Shown here: piece after piece, positions 25,994-35,127 of the stretch
Position numbering within the stretch: the stretch's first letter is position 1
Layout: every line of letters begins with the position of its first letter
Assembly (NCBI RefSeq): GCF_018305005.1
Contig: NZ_JAGQEG010000006.1
Location: 1-64,000 of the forward strand
Origin: Collimonas silvisoli
Lineage (GTDB): Bacteria > Pseudomonadota > Gammaproteobacteria > Burkholderiales > Burkholderiaceae_D
Length of the DNA: 64,000 bases
Reading direction: 5' to 3'
Notes under the pieces: model-generated
Database searches by the model: none
What the model was told of the DNA's origin: nothing
What the model saw: only the letters and a program-made list of their open reading frames with translations
Program-made: the position numbers and the translations under genes

Positions 25994-27184
25994 ATGAAGT
26001 CTGCAAAAGTGGTAGTTGACCGTTTGTACAAGGTCTTCGGCAATAACCCGCAACTGGCGTTAAGCATGCTCGAAAAAGGGCATTCGAAGGATAAGATATT
26101 CGCCGAGACCGGGCAGGTGGTCGGCGTGCAGAATGTCTCGTTCGAAGTCCAGGAAGGCGAGATATTCGTGTTGATGGGCCTGTCCGGCTCGGGCAAATCG
26201 ACCTTGATCCGCCTGATCAACCGCCTGGTCGATCCGAGCGCCGGCAATGTCCTGGTCGACGGCCAGAACGTGGCGCAGATGACGAATTCGCAATTGATCA
26301 AGCTGCGCCGGCGCGACATGAGCATGGTGTTCCAATCGTTTGCACTGATGCCGCACCGGACCGTGTTGTCGAATGCCTCCTTCGGCCTGGAAGTGGCCGG
26401 CGTCGGCAAGAAAGAGCGCGAGCGGCGCACCATGACGGTGCTGGAGCAGGTCGGCCTGGCCGCCTTTGCCAGCAAGCTGCCGTGCGAACTGTCGGGCGGC
26501 ATGCAGCAGCGGGTCGGGCTGGCGCGGGCGCTGGCGGTCAATCCGTCGCTGATGATCATGGATGAAGCCTTCTCGGCGCTCGATCCGCTCAAACGCAAGG
26601 AAATGCAGGACGTGCTGCTGGATTTGCAAAAGGAGCAACGGCGCACCATTATTTTCGTTTCGCACGATCTGGAAGAAGCGCTGCGCATCGGCAGCCGCAT
26701 CGCCATCATGGAGGGCGGCCGCCTGGTGCAGGTCGGCAGCGCTCAGGAAATCATCGATAATCCGGCGGAAGACTACGTGCGCGCATTTTTCGACGGCGTC
26801 GACACCAACCGCTATCTCACCGCCGGCGACCTGATGCAAGCCAATGCGGTGCCGCTGGTGACATCTGCCGGCGAGGTTCATGCGAACGGCGATCTGTACG
26901 AACGCAGCCGCTCCGATTACGCCTTCGTGGTCGACGCCGCGCGCAAGGTGCAGGGCATAGTCGCCACCCGCCTGCATGCCGACGCCAGCGGCAAGGTGCA
27001 GGCAAACGGACTGGACCGGATCGAGGCGATCCATCATCGCAGCAGCCTGGAAGACGTCATGGGCAAGCTGATCGCCAGCCGCAGTCCATTACCGGTGGTG
27101 GACGGCGACGGCTGCTATTGCGGCGCGATCAGCCAGTCCATGGTTCTCCAAGCATTGTCAAAAACACGAGGTTCACATGTCTGA
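25994..27184 (+). CDS. cbcV: glycine betaine/choline ABC transporter, ATPase
   Basis: A 396-residue ProV/OpuAA-type ATPase with Walker A GLSGSGKST (about residues 57-65), signature LSGGMQQRVGLARAL (about 163-177), Walker B LMIMDEAFSALD and switch His FVSHD. The C-terminal 110 residues form a CBS-type module, used in this family for osmotic or ionic control. The N-terminal extension KVVVDRLYKVFGNNPQLALSMLEKG is typical of proline/betaine importers. GGAGACAGGT precedes the ATG, and the end overlaps the permease gene by 8 bp. The order ATPase, permease, regulator, binding protein resembles the Pseudomonas cbcVWX-gbdR neighbourhood. It probably feeds substrate to the catabolic enzymes rather than serving osmoprotection only. 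Confidence 0.93.
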   Translation: MKSAKVVVDRLYKVFGNNPQLALSMLEKGHSKDKIFAETGQVVGVQNVSFEVQEGEIFVLMGLSGSGKSTLIRLINRLVDPSAGNVLVDGQNVAQMTNSQLIKLRRRDMSMVFQSFALMPHRTVLSNASFGLEVAGVGKKERERRTMTVLEQVGLAAFASKLPCELSGGMQQRVGLARALAVNPSLMIMDEAFSALDPLKRKEMQDVLLDLQKEQRRTIIFVSHDLEEALRIGSRIAIMEGGRLVQVGSAQEIIDNPAEDYVRAFFDGVDTNRYLTAGDLMQANAVPLVTSAGEVHANGDLYERSRSDYAFVVDAARKVQGIVATRLHADASGKVQANGLDRIEAIHHRSSLEDVMGKLIASRSPLPVVDGDGCYCGAISQSMVLQALSKTRGSHV

Positions 27185-28073
27185 GCACATACCTTTGGGG
27201 CACTGGGTCGACCAGTTCGTCCATTACATACTCGATAAGCACGGCAATAGTTTCGACAGCTTCGGCAACGCCATCAGCTGGTTTGCCGAGACCATAGAGC
27301 ACGGCTTGCAGATCCTGCCCTTGTGGCTGCTGATGGGATTTTTCATCGTGCTCGGCATCTGGCGCGTCGGCTTCAAATTCGCGCTGTTTACCGTGGTGTC
27401 TTTCTTTGTGATCTACAACACCGGTTTCTGGGATCAGACCATCGTTACGCTGGGGCTCACCATATCGGCGACGCTGATCAGCCTGGTGCTGGGAATTCCG
27501 GTCGGCGTCTGGGCTGCCAAGAGCAAGCGGGTGGCGATGGTAGTGCGGCCGATCCTGGACCTGATGCAGACCATGCCAGCCTTCGTCTACCTGATTCCAG
27601 CCGCCATGATGTTCGGCCTGGGGCGGGTGCCGGGCATCATCTCCACCGTGATTTTTGCGATGCCGCCGGCGGTGCGCCTGACCGCGCTCGGCATCCGCCA
27701 GGTCAACAACGAGATCGTCGAAGCCGGGCAGGCTTTCGGCTGCACCGGCTGGCAGTTGCTGTACAAGGTGCAGTTCCCGAATGCCTTGCCGTCGATCATG
27801 GCCGGCATCAACCAGACCATCATGATGGCGCTATCGATGGTGATTATTGCCTCGATGGTGGGCGCCGGCGGTCTCGGCAATGATGTGCTGGCCAGCATCC
27901 AGCGGCTCGATATCGGCCTGGGGTTCGAGAGCGGCCTGAGCGTGGTGCTGCTGGCGATCATCCTGGACCGGATTACCGAAAGTTTCGGCCGCACGCCGGA
28001 AGCCGGCAAGGTGCAGCGCTTTTTCCGGCTGCGCAAATGGTTCCGCAAGAGCCCCGCGCTGGCCACCAGCTGA
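27177..28073 (+). CDS. cbcW: glycine betaine/choline ABC transporter, permease
   Basis: A 298-residue ProW/OpuAB-type inner-membrane protein with about six to seven hydrophobic helices. The EAA-type cytoplasmic loop is visible as EAGQAFGCTGWQLLYKVQFPNALPSIMAGINQ (about residues 182-213). The N-terminus (about 1-40) is soluble and contains HWVDQFVHYILDKHGNSFDSF, usual in ProW proteins. The start overlaps cbcV by 8 bp with GAGG upstream, so translation is coupled. No binding-protein domain is fused, so it depends on the separate binding proteins at 13190-14047 and 29434-30384. Confidence 0.93.
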   Translation: MSEHIPLGHWVDQFVHYILDKHGNSFDSFGNAISWFAETIEHGLQILPLWLLMGFFIVLGIWRVGFKFALFTVVSFFVIYNTGFWDQTIVTLGLTISATLISLVLGIPVGVWAAKSKRVAMVVRPILDLMQTMPAFVYLIPAAMMFGLGRVPGIISTVIFAMPPAVRLTALGIRQVNNEIVEAGQAFGCTGWQLLYKVQFPNALPSIMAGINQTIMMALSMVIIASMVGAGGLGNDVLASIQRLDIGLGFESGLSVVLLAIILDRITESFGRTPEAGKVQRFFRLRKWFRKSPALATS

Positions 28074-28158
28074 GGGCAGGAAGAAAAGCAACAGCAGATA
28101 GCAGCAACGTGATCCGCGCGCTGGAACGCCAGCGCCGGTAGCCATTGATGGAGGCAAG

Positions 28159-29271
28159 ATGTCTTCGCAACAAGCCGCTTCGAAACCAGCGCCGCAGTCA
28201 GCATCCGCGCTGCCGCAAACCTCGGCGCCTGCGCCGGTAGTCCACTTCGGTTTTCTGACTTTGCCGAATTTTTCGATGATCGCGTTTGCCAGTGCGATCG
28301 AGGTCTTGCGCATGGCTAACTACATCAGCCGCCAGACTTTGTACCGCTGGTCGGTGATCAGCATCGACGGTTCGCCGGCGCTGGCCAGCAACGGCTTGCC
28401 GATCACGCCGACGCTGACACTGGAGCAGGCCGGCACGCCGGACATATTGTTCGTCTGCGGCGGCGTCAAGATCCATGAGGCGGTCAACGATAAGCTGAAC
28501 ACCATGCTGACCCAGCTGGCGCGCCGCAACGTGATGCTGGGCGGGATCTGCACCGGCAGTTATGCCCTGGTCAAAGCCGGTTTGATGAACGGTTATCAGT
28601 GCGCCATCCACTGGGAAAATATTTCTGCCCTGCGCGAAGAGTTTCCACGCGTGCTGTTCACTGAGGGCTTGTTTGCGGTGGACCGCGATCGCCTCACCTG
28701 TTCCGGCGGCACCGCACCGATCGACCTGATGCTGAACCTGACCGCCAACCGCTACGGCAAAACGCTGGCGGCGGAGATTTCCGAGCAGTTCATCCTGGAG
28801 CGGATCCGCGACGGCGCCTATCAGCAACATATCCCGATTGCAGCCCGGCTCGGATTCAGCCGCAAGGAGTTGATCGAAGTGGCCAGGCTGATGGAAACCC
28901 ACATCGAAGAAACCCTATCCTTTGAGGAAATCGCCAGGCTGGTGGGTTTGTCGCAACGCCAGTTGCAGCGCATGTTCAAGTATTACCTGGACGTCACGCC
29001 TACCCATTATTATTTGCAGCTGCGCTTGCGGCGCGCGCGTGAACTGCTGTTGCAGACCACCATGTCGATCATGAGCGTGACCGTCGCCTGCGGCTTCCAG
29101 TCGTCCTGCCATTTCAGCAAAGCCTACCGCAATCAGTTCGGCCGTTCTCCCAGCAGCGAACGGCATCTGCGTCATCCCTACCTGTCTGCGGTCGACGAAT
29201 TGTCGCCTTTGCCGCCCATGCCGAGCTTGCCGCTGGCGGCGGACGAGCTGCTTGACGCCGGCAGGCAATAG
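28159..29271 (+). CDS. gbdR: GlxA-family AraC-type regulator, probable GbdR
   Basis: 370 residues, the usual GbdR size. After a Ser/Ala/Pro-rich 30-residue tail, a DJ-1/PfpI-like sensing domain (about 32-220; VHFGFLTLPNFSMIAFASAIEVLRMANY, then CGGVKIHEAV and GGICTGSYALVKAG) is followed by the AraC DNA-binding domain (about 245-345; EEIARLVGLSQRQLQRMFK, ACGFQSSCHFSKAYRNQFGRSP). GGAGGCAAG precedes the ATG. It sits between the transporter permease and the choline-type binding protein, the same company as gbdR in Pseudomonas. GbdR activates betaine catabolic genes in response to betaine and dimethylglycine. The paralogue at 319-1335 competes for this title, so the symbol is provisional. Confidence 0.85.
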   Translation: MSSQQAASKPAPQSASALPQTSAPAPVVHFGFLTLPNFSMIAFASAIEVLRMANYISRQTLYRWSVISIDGSPALASNGLPITPTLTLEQAGTPDILFVCGGVKIHEAVNDKLNTMLTQLARRNVMLGGICTGSYALVKAGLMNGYQCAIHWENISALREEFPRVLFTEGLFAVDRDRLTCSGGTAPIDLMLNLTANRYGKTLAAEISEQFILERIRDGAYQQHIPIAARLGFSRKELIEVARLMETHIEETLSFEEIARLVGLSQRQLQRMFKYYLDVTPTHYYLQLRLRRARELLLQTTMSIMSVTVACGFQSSCHFSKAYRNQFGRSPSSERHLRHPYLSAVDELSPLPPMPSLPLAADELLDAGRQ

Positions 29272-29433
29272 CATGTCGCCTGCGCTCCAGGCGGCAAGCC
29301 GGATGCGATGTAATTTCTTATTTATACCGGTGCGCATGGTTTGCTGCTGCGAGCTTGGCGCCGGCGTGCAGCTCATTTCATCTTATGCCGATGCAAGCAT
29401 CGGAGTTTCGTCTTTGCCACAGGAGAAAAAACA

Positions 29434-30384
29434 ATGCGTTCATTTAGCTTAATGGTGGCCGGGGTTGGCATGGCGTGCAGCTTGCTGGCGCCGATGCAGA
29501 CCCGGGCGCAGGAACCGAAATCGTGCCAGACGGTGCGCTTCGCCGATGTCGGCTGGACCGATATTGCCGCTACCACCGGCCTGGCTTCAGCCTTGTTCGA
29601 GGGGCTGGGTTACCACACCACCAAAACCATCGCTTCGGTGCCGATCACCTTTGCCGGCGTGAAAAATAAGCAGATCGACCTGTTCCTCGGTTATTGGGCG
29701 CCGACCATGGACCCGATCATCGCGCCCTTCGTCAAGGACAATTCGGTAAAAGTGCTGCCCACGCCGAATCTGGTGGGCGCCAAATACACACTGGCGGTGC
29801 CGACCTACGCCTACGACGCCGGGCTCAAGACTTTTGCCGATATCGCCAAATATGCCAAGGAACTGGACGGCAAGATTTATGGGATTGAACCGGGCAATGA
29901 CGGCAATGCCGTGATTCAGGGCATGATCAGCAAAAACCAGTTCAACCTGAAAAATTTCAAGATGGTCGAATCGAGCGAGGCCGGCATGCTGATCGAGCTG
30001 GGGCGCGCCGTCAAGCAAAAGAAATGGATCGTGATCCTGGGCTGGGAGCCGCATCCGATGAACGTGCAGCAAAAGATCTCTTATCTGAACGGCGGCGACG
30101 ATGTGTTCGGTCCCAATTATGGCGAGGCCAAGGTCTACACCGTGGTAGCCACCGACTACGCGGCGCGCTGTCCGAACGCCGACAAGCTGGCGACCAATTT
30201 GCAGTTCTCGACCGATCTGGAAAACCAGCTGATGGGACGCATCATGGATAAAACCGATCCCAAGACTGCGGCCAAAGAATGGCTGAAAAAGAATCCCGCG
30301 ATCCTGGACAAGCTGCTGGCCGGGGTCAAGACTTTCGATGGCAAGGATGGCTTGCCGGCAGTCAAGGCTTCGCTCGGATTGTGA
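29434..30384 (+). CDS. cbcX: choline/betaine ABC transporter substrate-binding protein
   Basis: A 316-residue periplasmic protein with a signal peptide ending about residue 24 (TRAQ). It is of the ChoX/OpuAC type: CQTVRFADVGWTDIAATTGLASALFEGLGY opens the mature protein, and Trp/Tyr residues of the likely aromatic cage include W in FLGYWAPTMDP and GWEPHPMN. ATG 29434 follows AGGAGAAAAAACA; the longer frame from 29341 has no ribosome site. Sequence style (KQIDLFLGYW, NIEPG) is closer to choline-binding ChoX than to the other binding protein here, so choline is a reasonable guess. Its core partners are cbcVW, one gene upstream. Confidence 0.9.
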   Translation: MRSFSLMVAGVGMACSLLAPMQTRAQEPKSCQTVRFADVGWTDIAATTGLASALFEGLGYHTTKTIASVPITFAGVKNKQIDLFLGYWAPTMDPIIAPFVKDNSVKVLPTPNLVGAKYTLAVPTYAYDAGLKTFADIAKYAKELDGKIYGIEPGNDGNAVIQGMISKNQFNLKNFKMVESSEAGMLIELGRAVKQKKWIVILGWEPHPMNVQQKISYLNGGDDVFGPNYGEAKVYTVVATDYAARCPNADKLATNLQFSTDLENQLMGRIMDKTDPKTAAKEWLKKNPAILDKLLAGVKTFDGKDGLPAVKASLGL

Positions 30385-30427
30385 TGGCACAAGTAATCCG
30401 GCAGGACTGATTTAATGCAATCAACTG

Positions 30428-30495
30428 CGTCGTCCCCGCGAACGCGGGGATCCATTTTAAGTTCAACTTGGATTCCCGCATTCGCGGGAATGACG
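30428..30495. repeat. paired REP-like hairpins (CGTCATTCCCGCG class)
   Basis: Two head-to-head units, 30428-30454 and 30469-30495, are reverse complements at 23 of 27 positions, separated by 14 bp. Each contains its own small palindrome (CCCCGCGAACGCGGGG and TCCCGCATTCGCGGGA). Three of the four differences preserve pairing inside each unit. This C-G-rich class beginning CGTCATTCCCGCG is, from memory, widespread in Burkholderiales and Xanthomonadales genomes. It lies between the binding-protein gene and fdhA. Confidence 0.85.
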
Positions 30496-30578
30496 ATAAT
30501 TTTAAAATTACTTTTGAGGCCTTACTGAGCACTTGTTTCAACTTGAGATTTCATAACATCCTGACAGGAGGAGACCCA

Positions 30579-31781
30579 ATGTCTGAAAATCGTGGCGTGG
30601 TATATATCGAGCAGGGCAAAGTCGAAATACAGTCGATCCCATTCCCCAAACTGGATAATCCGCAAGGCAAGAAAATCGAGCATGGCGTGATTCTGAAAGT
30701 GGTTTCAACCAATATCTGCGGCTCCGACCAGCACATGGTGCGCGGCCGCACCACGGCGCAGGCCGGATTGGTGCTGGGCCATGAAATTACCGGCGAAGTG
30801 ATCGAATGCGGTTCTGACGTCGAAACCATCAAGAAGGGCAATCTGGTGTCAGTGCCGTTCAACGTCGCCTGCGGCCGCTGCCGCACTTGCAAGGAACAAC
30901 ATACCGGCGTTTGCGAAACCGTCAACCCGGCGCGCGCCGGCGGCGCTTACGGTTATGTCGACATGGGCGGCTGGATCGGCGGCCAGGCCGAGTACGTGAT
31001 GGTGCCGTATGCCGATTTCAACCTGCTGCGCTTCCCTGACAAGGAACAGGCGATGAGCAAGATCCGCGACCTGACTTGTCTGTCGGATATCCTGCCGACC
31101 GGTTACCACGGTGCGGTGACGGCCGGCGTCGGCCCCGGCGCCACGGTGTATGTTGCCGGCGCCGGCCCGGTCGGTTTGGCGGCGGCGGCTTCGGCGCGTC
31201 TGCTGGGAGCGGCGGTGGTGATTGTCGGCGACGTTAATCCGCTGCGTCTGATCCACGCGCGCAGCGTCGGTTTCGAAACCGTGGATTTATCCACCGATGC
31301 TTCTCTCAGCGATCAAATCACCCAGATACTGGGCGTGCCAGAAGTCGATTGCGCGATTGATTGCGTCGGCTTCGAAGCACGCGGCCACGGCCATGCCGGA
31401 GCACAAGCGGAAGCGCCGGCAACCGTACTCAATTCGCTGATGGAGGTGACCCGCGTCGCCGGCAAGATCGGCATCCCGGGCTTGTACGTGACCGACGATC
31501 CGGGCGCCGTCGACAGCGCCGCCAAGCGCGGCAGCCTGAGCATCCGCCTCGGGCTGGGCTGGGCCAAATCGCATAGTTTCCATACCGGCCAGACGCCGGT
31601 AATGAAATACAACCGGCAACTGATGCAGGCGATTCTGTGGGATCGGATCAAGATCGCCGACATCGTCGGTGTCGAAGTGATCACTTTGGACAAGGCTCCG
31701 GCCGGCTATCAGCAATTCGACGCCGGCGCCCCCAAGAAATTCGTGATCGATCCCCATCATTTACTGAAACAGGCCGCCTGA
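30579..31781 (+). CDS. fdhA: glutathione-independent formaldehyde dehydrogenase
   Basis: A 400-residue zinc alcohol-dehydrogenase-family protein of the Pseudomonas putida FDH type. The catalytic zinc region is NICGSDQHMVRGRTTAQAGL followed by GHEITGEV, and the structural zinc loop is CGRCRTCKEQHTGVC. The GYVDMGGWIGGQAEYV block marks the glutathione-independent branch, and the NAD motif is YVAGAGPVGLAAAA. It oxidises formaldehyde to formate with NAD+, detoxifying the C1 released by GbcA and DgcA. AGGAGGAGACCCA precedes the ATG. fdhA sits in the betaine cluster in Pseudomonas too. No formate dehydrogenase is in the window. A strong terminator follows. Confidence 0.95.
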   Translation: MSENRGVVYIEQGKVEIQSIPFPKLDNPQGKKIEHGVILKVVSTNICGSDQHMVRGRTTAQAGLVLGHEITGEVIECGSDVETIKKGNLVSVPFNVACGRCRTCKEQHTGVCETVNPARAGGAYGYVDMGGWIGGQAEYVMVPYADFNLLRFPDKEQAMSKIRDLTCLSDILPTGYHGAVTAGVGPGATVYVAGAGPVGLAAAASARLLGAAVVIVGDVNPLRLIHARSVGFETVDLSTDASLSDQITQILGVPEVDCAIDCVGFEARGHGHAGAQAEAPATVLNSLMEVTRVAGKIGIPGLYVTDDPGAVDSAAKRGSLSIRLGLGWAKSHSFHTGQTPVMKYNRQLMQAILWDRIKIADIVGVEVITLDKAPAGYQQFDAGAPKKFVIDPHHLLKQAA

Positions 31782-31837
31782 AAAAACCGGGCAGCCAGTT
31801 TGCGGGCTGCTGATATTGCCGTTGCCTGCAATCGCTG

Positions 31838-31877
31838 AAATAGCCTGATCCTGTGCCTGGGATCAGGCTATTTTTTT
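31838..31877 (+). terminator. intrinsic terminator after fdhA
   Basis: A 14-bp perfect stem (31838-31851 with 31860-31873; AAATAGCCTGATCC arm) with an 8-nt loop runs into seven T's. It closes the fdhA transcription unit and isolates it from the serine dehydratase promoter. Confidence 0.9.
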
Positions 31878-32005
31878 GTAATCCTGGCCTCGACCGGGTT
31901 CTGGGATATGTGCTTATTTGCCATGTTTTAAGAAGGCATGCGAAATAGTCCAGGGTAAAAGAATGTTGTCAGTTTCCAGCCGCCACTTGGTCGTAAAATT
32001 AAAAG

Positions 32006-32041
32006 TGTCGCGCTTGTCGGAAAAGGACAAACACTTGTCAG
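32006..32041 (+). promoter_or_regulatory. candidate GlxA/AraC-type operator upstream of serine dehydratase
   Basis: TGTCGG (32015-32020) and TGTCAG (32036-32041) are exactly 21 bp apart, each preceded by CT, and a further TGTCGC lies at 32006-32011. Downstream half-site contexts both continue to GGAAAA. This is the clearest of the repeated sites, 231 bp before the gene. Confidence 0.5.
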
Positions 32042-32271
32042 CTACGGAAAATAGGCCAGCCTGTGCAAGGACAAAATGATGCCAAGGAATAGCAATGCAA
32101 ATGACTGAAGATAATGGCTTTAATCAGCATCAGGCTATTGCGCTGTACTCTGGCGTTGTCGTGTCCCCGGATTGACTGCTACCTCTGTCCGCCGAGAACC
32201 ACTTCAACCCATCAAGGAATTGCAATGAACGGTTTTATCTTGTTTTGCCAGAATTTCTTATCGAGTTTTCT

Positions 32272-33663
32272 ATGAACATCAGCACATTCGATTTATTCAA
32301 GGTCGGCATCGGCCCCTCCAGCTCGCACACGGTGGGACCGATGATTGCCGCCAATCGGTTCGCTGCCTATCTGGATGACGCCGGTCTGCTGGAGGCAGTG
32401 CATGCGGTCAGGGTCGAGCTATATGGCTCGCTGGGCGCAACCGGCAAGGGGCATGGCAGCGACAAGGCAGTGCTGCTGGGACTGGAAGGCAATCTGCCGG
32501 ACAGCATCGATCCGGATCACGTCGAGCCGCGTCTGGCGGAAATCCGCAGCTCTAAAAAACTGCTGTTGAATGGCAGCCATCCGATCGGCTGCGTGGAAAA
32601 GGAACACGTACTGTTTTTCCGTCGCGAAGCGCTGCCGCAGCATCCGAACGGCATGCGCTTTGTCGCGCTGGATGCTGCTGCCAGCGTGATTGCGGAAAAA
32701 GAATATTACTCGGTCGGCGGCGGTTTCGTGGTCAGCAAGGAAGGCCAGCGCGTCAACCTGGTCCAAGCCGGCAGTGTAGAGGTGGAGGGCGATTTGCCGT
32801 ATCCGTTCCACTCAGGCGACGATTTGTTGCGGATGTGCGCCGAAAGCGGCCTCACCATCGCCGCCCTGATGATGGAAAACGAAAAACACTGGCGTTCCGC
32901 CGAAGAGGTGCGCACCAAGTTGCTGGGCATCTGGGATGTGATGGCGGCGGCGGTAAAGCGCGGCTGCTCGATCGGCGGCGAATTGCCGGGACCGATGCGG
33001 GTCAAGCGCCGTGCTGCCGAGCTGTACCGGCAACTGAAGGATCGTTCCGAGGAATCGCTCACGGATCCTTTGTCGATGCTCGACTGGGTCAACCTGTATG
33101 CGATGGCGGTGAATGAAGAAAATGCGGCAGGCGGGCGGATTGTCACCGCGCCCACCAATGGCGCAGCGGGCGTGTTGCCGGCGGTGCTGCATTACTACAC
33201 CAAGTTCATTCCCGGTTCGAATCTGGACGGCGTCATGACTTTCATGCTGACGGCGGCGGCGATCGGTTTGATCTACAAGGAAAACGCTTCCATCTCCGGC
33301 GCCGAAGTCGGTTGCCAGGGCGAGGTCGGGGTCGCTTGCTCGATGGCGGCGGGGGCGCTGGCGGCGGTGTTGGGCGGCAGTACCGAGCAGATCGAGAACG
33401 CCGCTGAAATCGGCATGGAACACAATCTCGGCATGACCTGCGATCCGGTCGGCGGGCTGGTGCAGATTCCCTGCATAGAACGCAATGCGATGGGCGCGGT
33501 AAAGGCGATCAACGCCGCCCGCATGGCGTTGCGCGGCAACGGTAAACATTATGTGTCGCTGGATAAAGTGATCAAGACCATGATGCAAACCGGCGCCGAC
33601 ATGAAGACCAAATACAAAGAAACATCGCGTGGTGGATTGGCTGTAAATGTTATTGAGTGCTGA
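32272..33663 (+). CDS. sdaB: L-serine dehydratase (iron-sulfur type)
   Basis: A 463-residue single-chain L-serine deaminase converting serine to pyruvate and ammonia. The N-terminal beta domain begins with [19 protein letters not shown] (about 6-24), and the alpha domain carries the cysteines for the [4Fe-4S] cluster ([39 protein letters not shown]). ATG 32272 has only a weak GAG upstream. In the pathway it takes serine made by GlyA to pyruvate, giving net growth on betaine. An sdaB paralogue beside gbdR is standard in Pseudomonas betaine clusters. It could equally be called sdaA; the choice of symbol follows the Pseudomonas locus. Confidence 0.93.
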   Translation: MNISTFDLFKVGIGPSSSHTVGPMIAANRFAAYLDDAGLLEAVHAVRVELYGSLGATGKGHGSDKAVLLGLEGNLPDSIDPDHVEPRLAEIRSSKKLLLNGSHPIGCVEKEHVLFFRREALPQHPNGMRFVALDAAASVIAEKEYYSVGGGFVVSKEGQRVNLVQAGSVEVEGDLPYPFHSGDDLLRMCAESGLTIAALMMENEKHWRSAEEVRTKLLGIWDVMAAAVKRGCSIGGELPGPMRVKRRAAELYRQLKDRSEESLTDPLSMLDWVNLYAMAVNEENAAGGRIVTAPTNGAAGVLPAVLHYYTKFIPGSNLDGVMTFMLTAAAIGLIYKENASISGAEVGCQGEVGVACSMAAGALAAVLGGSTEQIENAAEIGMEHNLGMTCDPVGGLVQIPCIERNAMGAVKAINAARMALRGNGKHYVSLDKVIKTMMQTGADMKTKYKETSRGGLAVNVIEC

Positions 33664-33708
33664 GTTCTAATCGGCGACAACAATGGTTCCGGAAATTTTG
33701 AGGGGTGT

Positions 33709-34953
33709 ATGAGCAATTATTCGATATTCAGCTTGATCCGCAATGGGCTCTCCTACCATGAGAACTGGCAGCGCGCCTGGAAGAGTCCGGAACCGAAAAA
33801 GGAATACGACATCGTCATCGTCGGCGGCGGCGGCCATGGTCTGGCTACCGCCTACTATCTGGCCAAGGTGCATGGCTTGCGCAATATCGCGGTGATCGAA
33901 AAAGGCTGGATCGGCGGCGGCAACACTGCCCGCAACACCACCATCGTGCGCTCGAATTATCTGTGGGACGAGTCGGCCATGTTGTATGAAAAAGCCATGC
34001 AGCTATGGGAAGGCTTGTCGCAGGATTTGAACTACAACGTCATGTTCAGCCAGCGCGGCGTGATGAACCTGGCGCATACCTTGCAGGATGTGCGCGATAC
34101 CGACCGCCGCATCAGCGCCAACCGGCTCAACGGCGTCGACGCCGAATGGCTGACGCCGGCGCAGGTCAAGGAAATCGTTCCCATCATTAATCTCAACAGC
34201 CACTATCCGGTGCTGGGCGCTTCGTTCCAGCGGCGCGGCGGCGTCGCCCGGCATGACGCGGTGGCCTGGGGTTTTGCCCGCGGCGCCGATGAGCGCGGCG
34301 TGGATATCCTCCAGAATTGCGGCGTCACCGGGATCCGGCGCGAGAATGGCGCGGTGACCGGGGTCGATACCGTCAAAGGTTTTATCAAGGCCAAGAAGGT
34401 TGCCGTGGTGGCTGCCGGGCATTCCAGTGTGCTGGCCGAGATGGCAGGCATCCGCCTGCCGCTGGAAAGCCACCCGTTGCAGGCGCTGGTGTCGGAGCCG
34501 ATCAAGCCGATCATCGATACGGTGGTGATGTCGAATGCCGTGCATGCCTATATCAGCCAGTCGGATAAAGGTGACTTGGTGATCGGCGCCGGCGTCGATC
34601 AATACACCGGCTACGGCCAGCGCGGCAGCTATCATGTCATCGAAGGAACCCTGCAGGCGATTGTCGAAATGTTCCCGGTGTTGAGCCGGGTCCGCATGAA
34701 CCGGCAGTGGGGCGGGATTGTCGATGTCTCGCCGGACGCCTGCCCGATTATTTCCAAGACGCCGGTCAAAGGCTTGTACTTCAATTGCGGCTGGGGCACC
34801 GGCGGTTTCAAGGCTACCCCGGGCTCGGGCTGGGTGTTCGCCCACACCATCGCCAATGACAACCCGCATCCCTTGAATGCGCCGTTTGCGTTGGACCGTT
34901 TCTATAACGGCCACCTGATCGATGAACACGGTGCCGCCGCTGTCGCCCACTAA
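33709..34953 (+). CDS. soxB: sarcosine oxidase beta subunit
   Basis: A 414-residue FAD-dependent oxidoreductase (DAO family) with an N-terminal dinucleotide motif [19 protein letters not shown] (about residues 27-45). The [18 protein letters not shown] region is characteristic of the heterotetrameric sarcosine oxidase beta chain, which binds FAD, covalent FMN and the substrate. The late [15 protein letters not shown] motif is intact. The enzyme converts sarcosine to glycine with formation of 5,10-methylene-THF. It is followed by an unusual structured repeat (34956-35072) before soxD, so the soxB-soxD gap of 174 bp is far larger than the overlapping junctions downstream. Confidence 0.96.
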   Translation: MSNYSIFSLIRNGLSYHENWQRAWKSPEPKKEYDIVIVGGGGHGLATAYYLAKVHGLRNIAVIEKGWIGGGNTARNTTIVRSNYLWDESAMLYEKAMQLWEGLSQDLNYNVMFSQRGVMNLAHTLQDVRDTDRRISANRLNGVDAEWLTPAQVKEIVPIINLNSHYPVLGASFQRRGGVARHDAVAWGFARGADERGVDILQNCGVTGIRRENGAVTGVDTVKGFIKAKKVAVVAAGHSSVLAEMAGIRLPLESHPLQALVSEPIKPIIDTVVMSNAVHAYISQSDKGDLVIGAGVDQYTGYGQRGSYHVIEGTLQAIVEMFPVLSRVRMNRQWGGIVDVSPDACPIISKTPVKGLYFNCGWGTGGFKATPGSGWVFAHTIANDNPHPLNAPFALDRFYNGHLIDEHGAAAVAH

Positions 34954-34955
34954 TA

Positions 34956-35072
34956 GCGCCACTACAAACCTACTGCGCGGCCCACTGCCAGGTCTGCGAT
35001 GCTCGCTGTACTTTCGTACAGCTGCGCTTCTCAACCAGACAGTGAACCGCTCGCTACGGTTTGTAGAGGCGC
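34956..35072. repeat. structured repeat, copy A (inside the sox operon)
   Basis: A long imperfect hairpin begins 2 bp after the soxB stop. The outer stem 34956-34970 pairs with 35058-35072 at 14 of 15 positions. The interior 34966-35062 aligns without gaps to copy B (43306-43402), both 97 nt, with 79 identities. Identical blocks: AAACCTACTGCGCG (34966-34979) and CCGCTCGCTACGGTTT (35047-35062). The central 37 nt (34996-35032) match at 33 positions and end in a GCTGTAC-TTTC-GTACAGC apical hairpin. The arms between blocks are diverged yet mostly still pair (9 of 15). It encodes no plausible protein. No transposase is nearby. Confidence 0.85.
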
Positions 35073-35127
35073 CTTGGACAGCATTATTGAAGAAGCTAAA
35101 AAATCTGCTTTTTTTGGAGAAATTGCC

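Larger units (their letters stand above)
31782..32271. other. intergenic region fdhA / serine dehydratase
   Basis: 490 bp with no gene I can support. It holds the fdhA terminator (31838-31877) and the operator candidate at 32006-32041. The stretch 32100-32271 is lower in GC and shows no recognisable riboswitch or leader peptide. Confidence 0.5.

Noticed and set aside
34956-35072. Integron attC site as an explanation for the structured repeat
   Set aside because: There are no GTTRRRY-type core sites at the ends, no integrase, and the flanking genes are an ordinary operon.
34999-35127. N-terminal extension of soxD running back through repeat copy A
   Set aside because: With ATG 35128 the zinc ligands fall exactly at C6, C9, H59 and C63, and GGAG precedes that ATG. 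The extension is repeat DNA.
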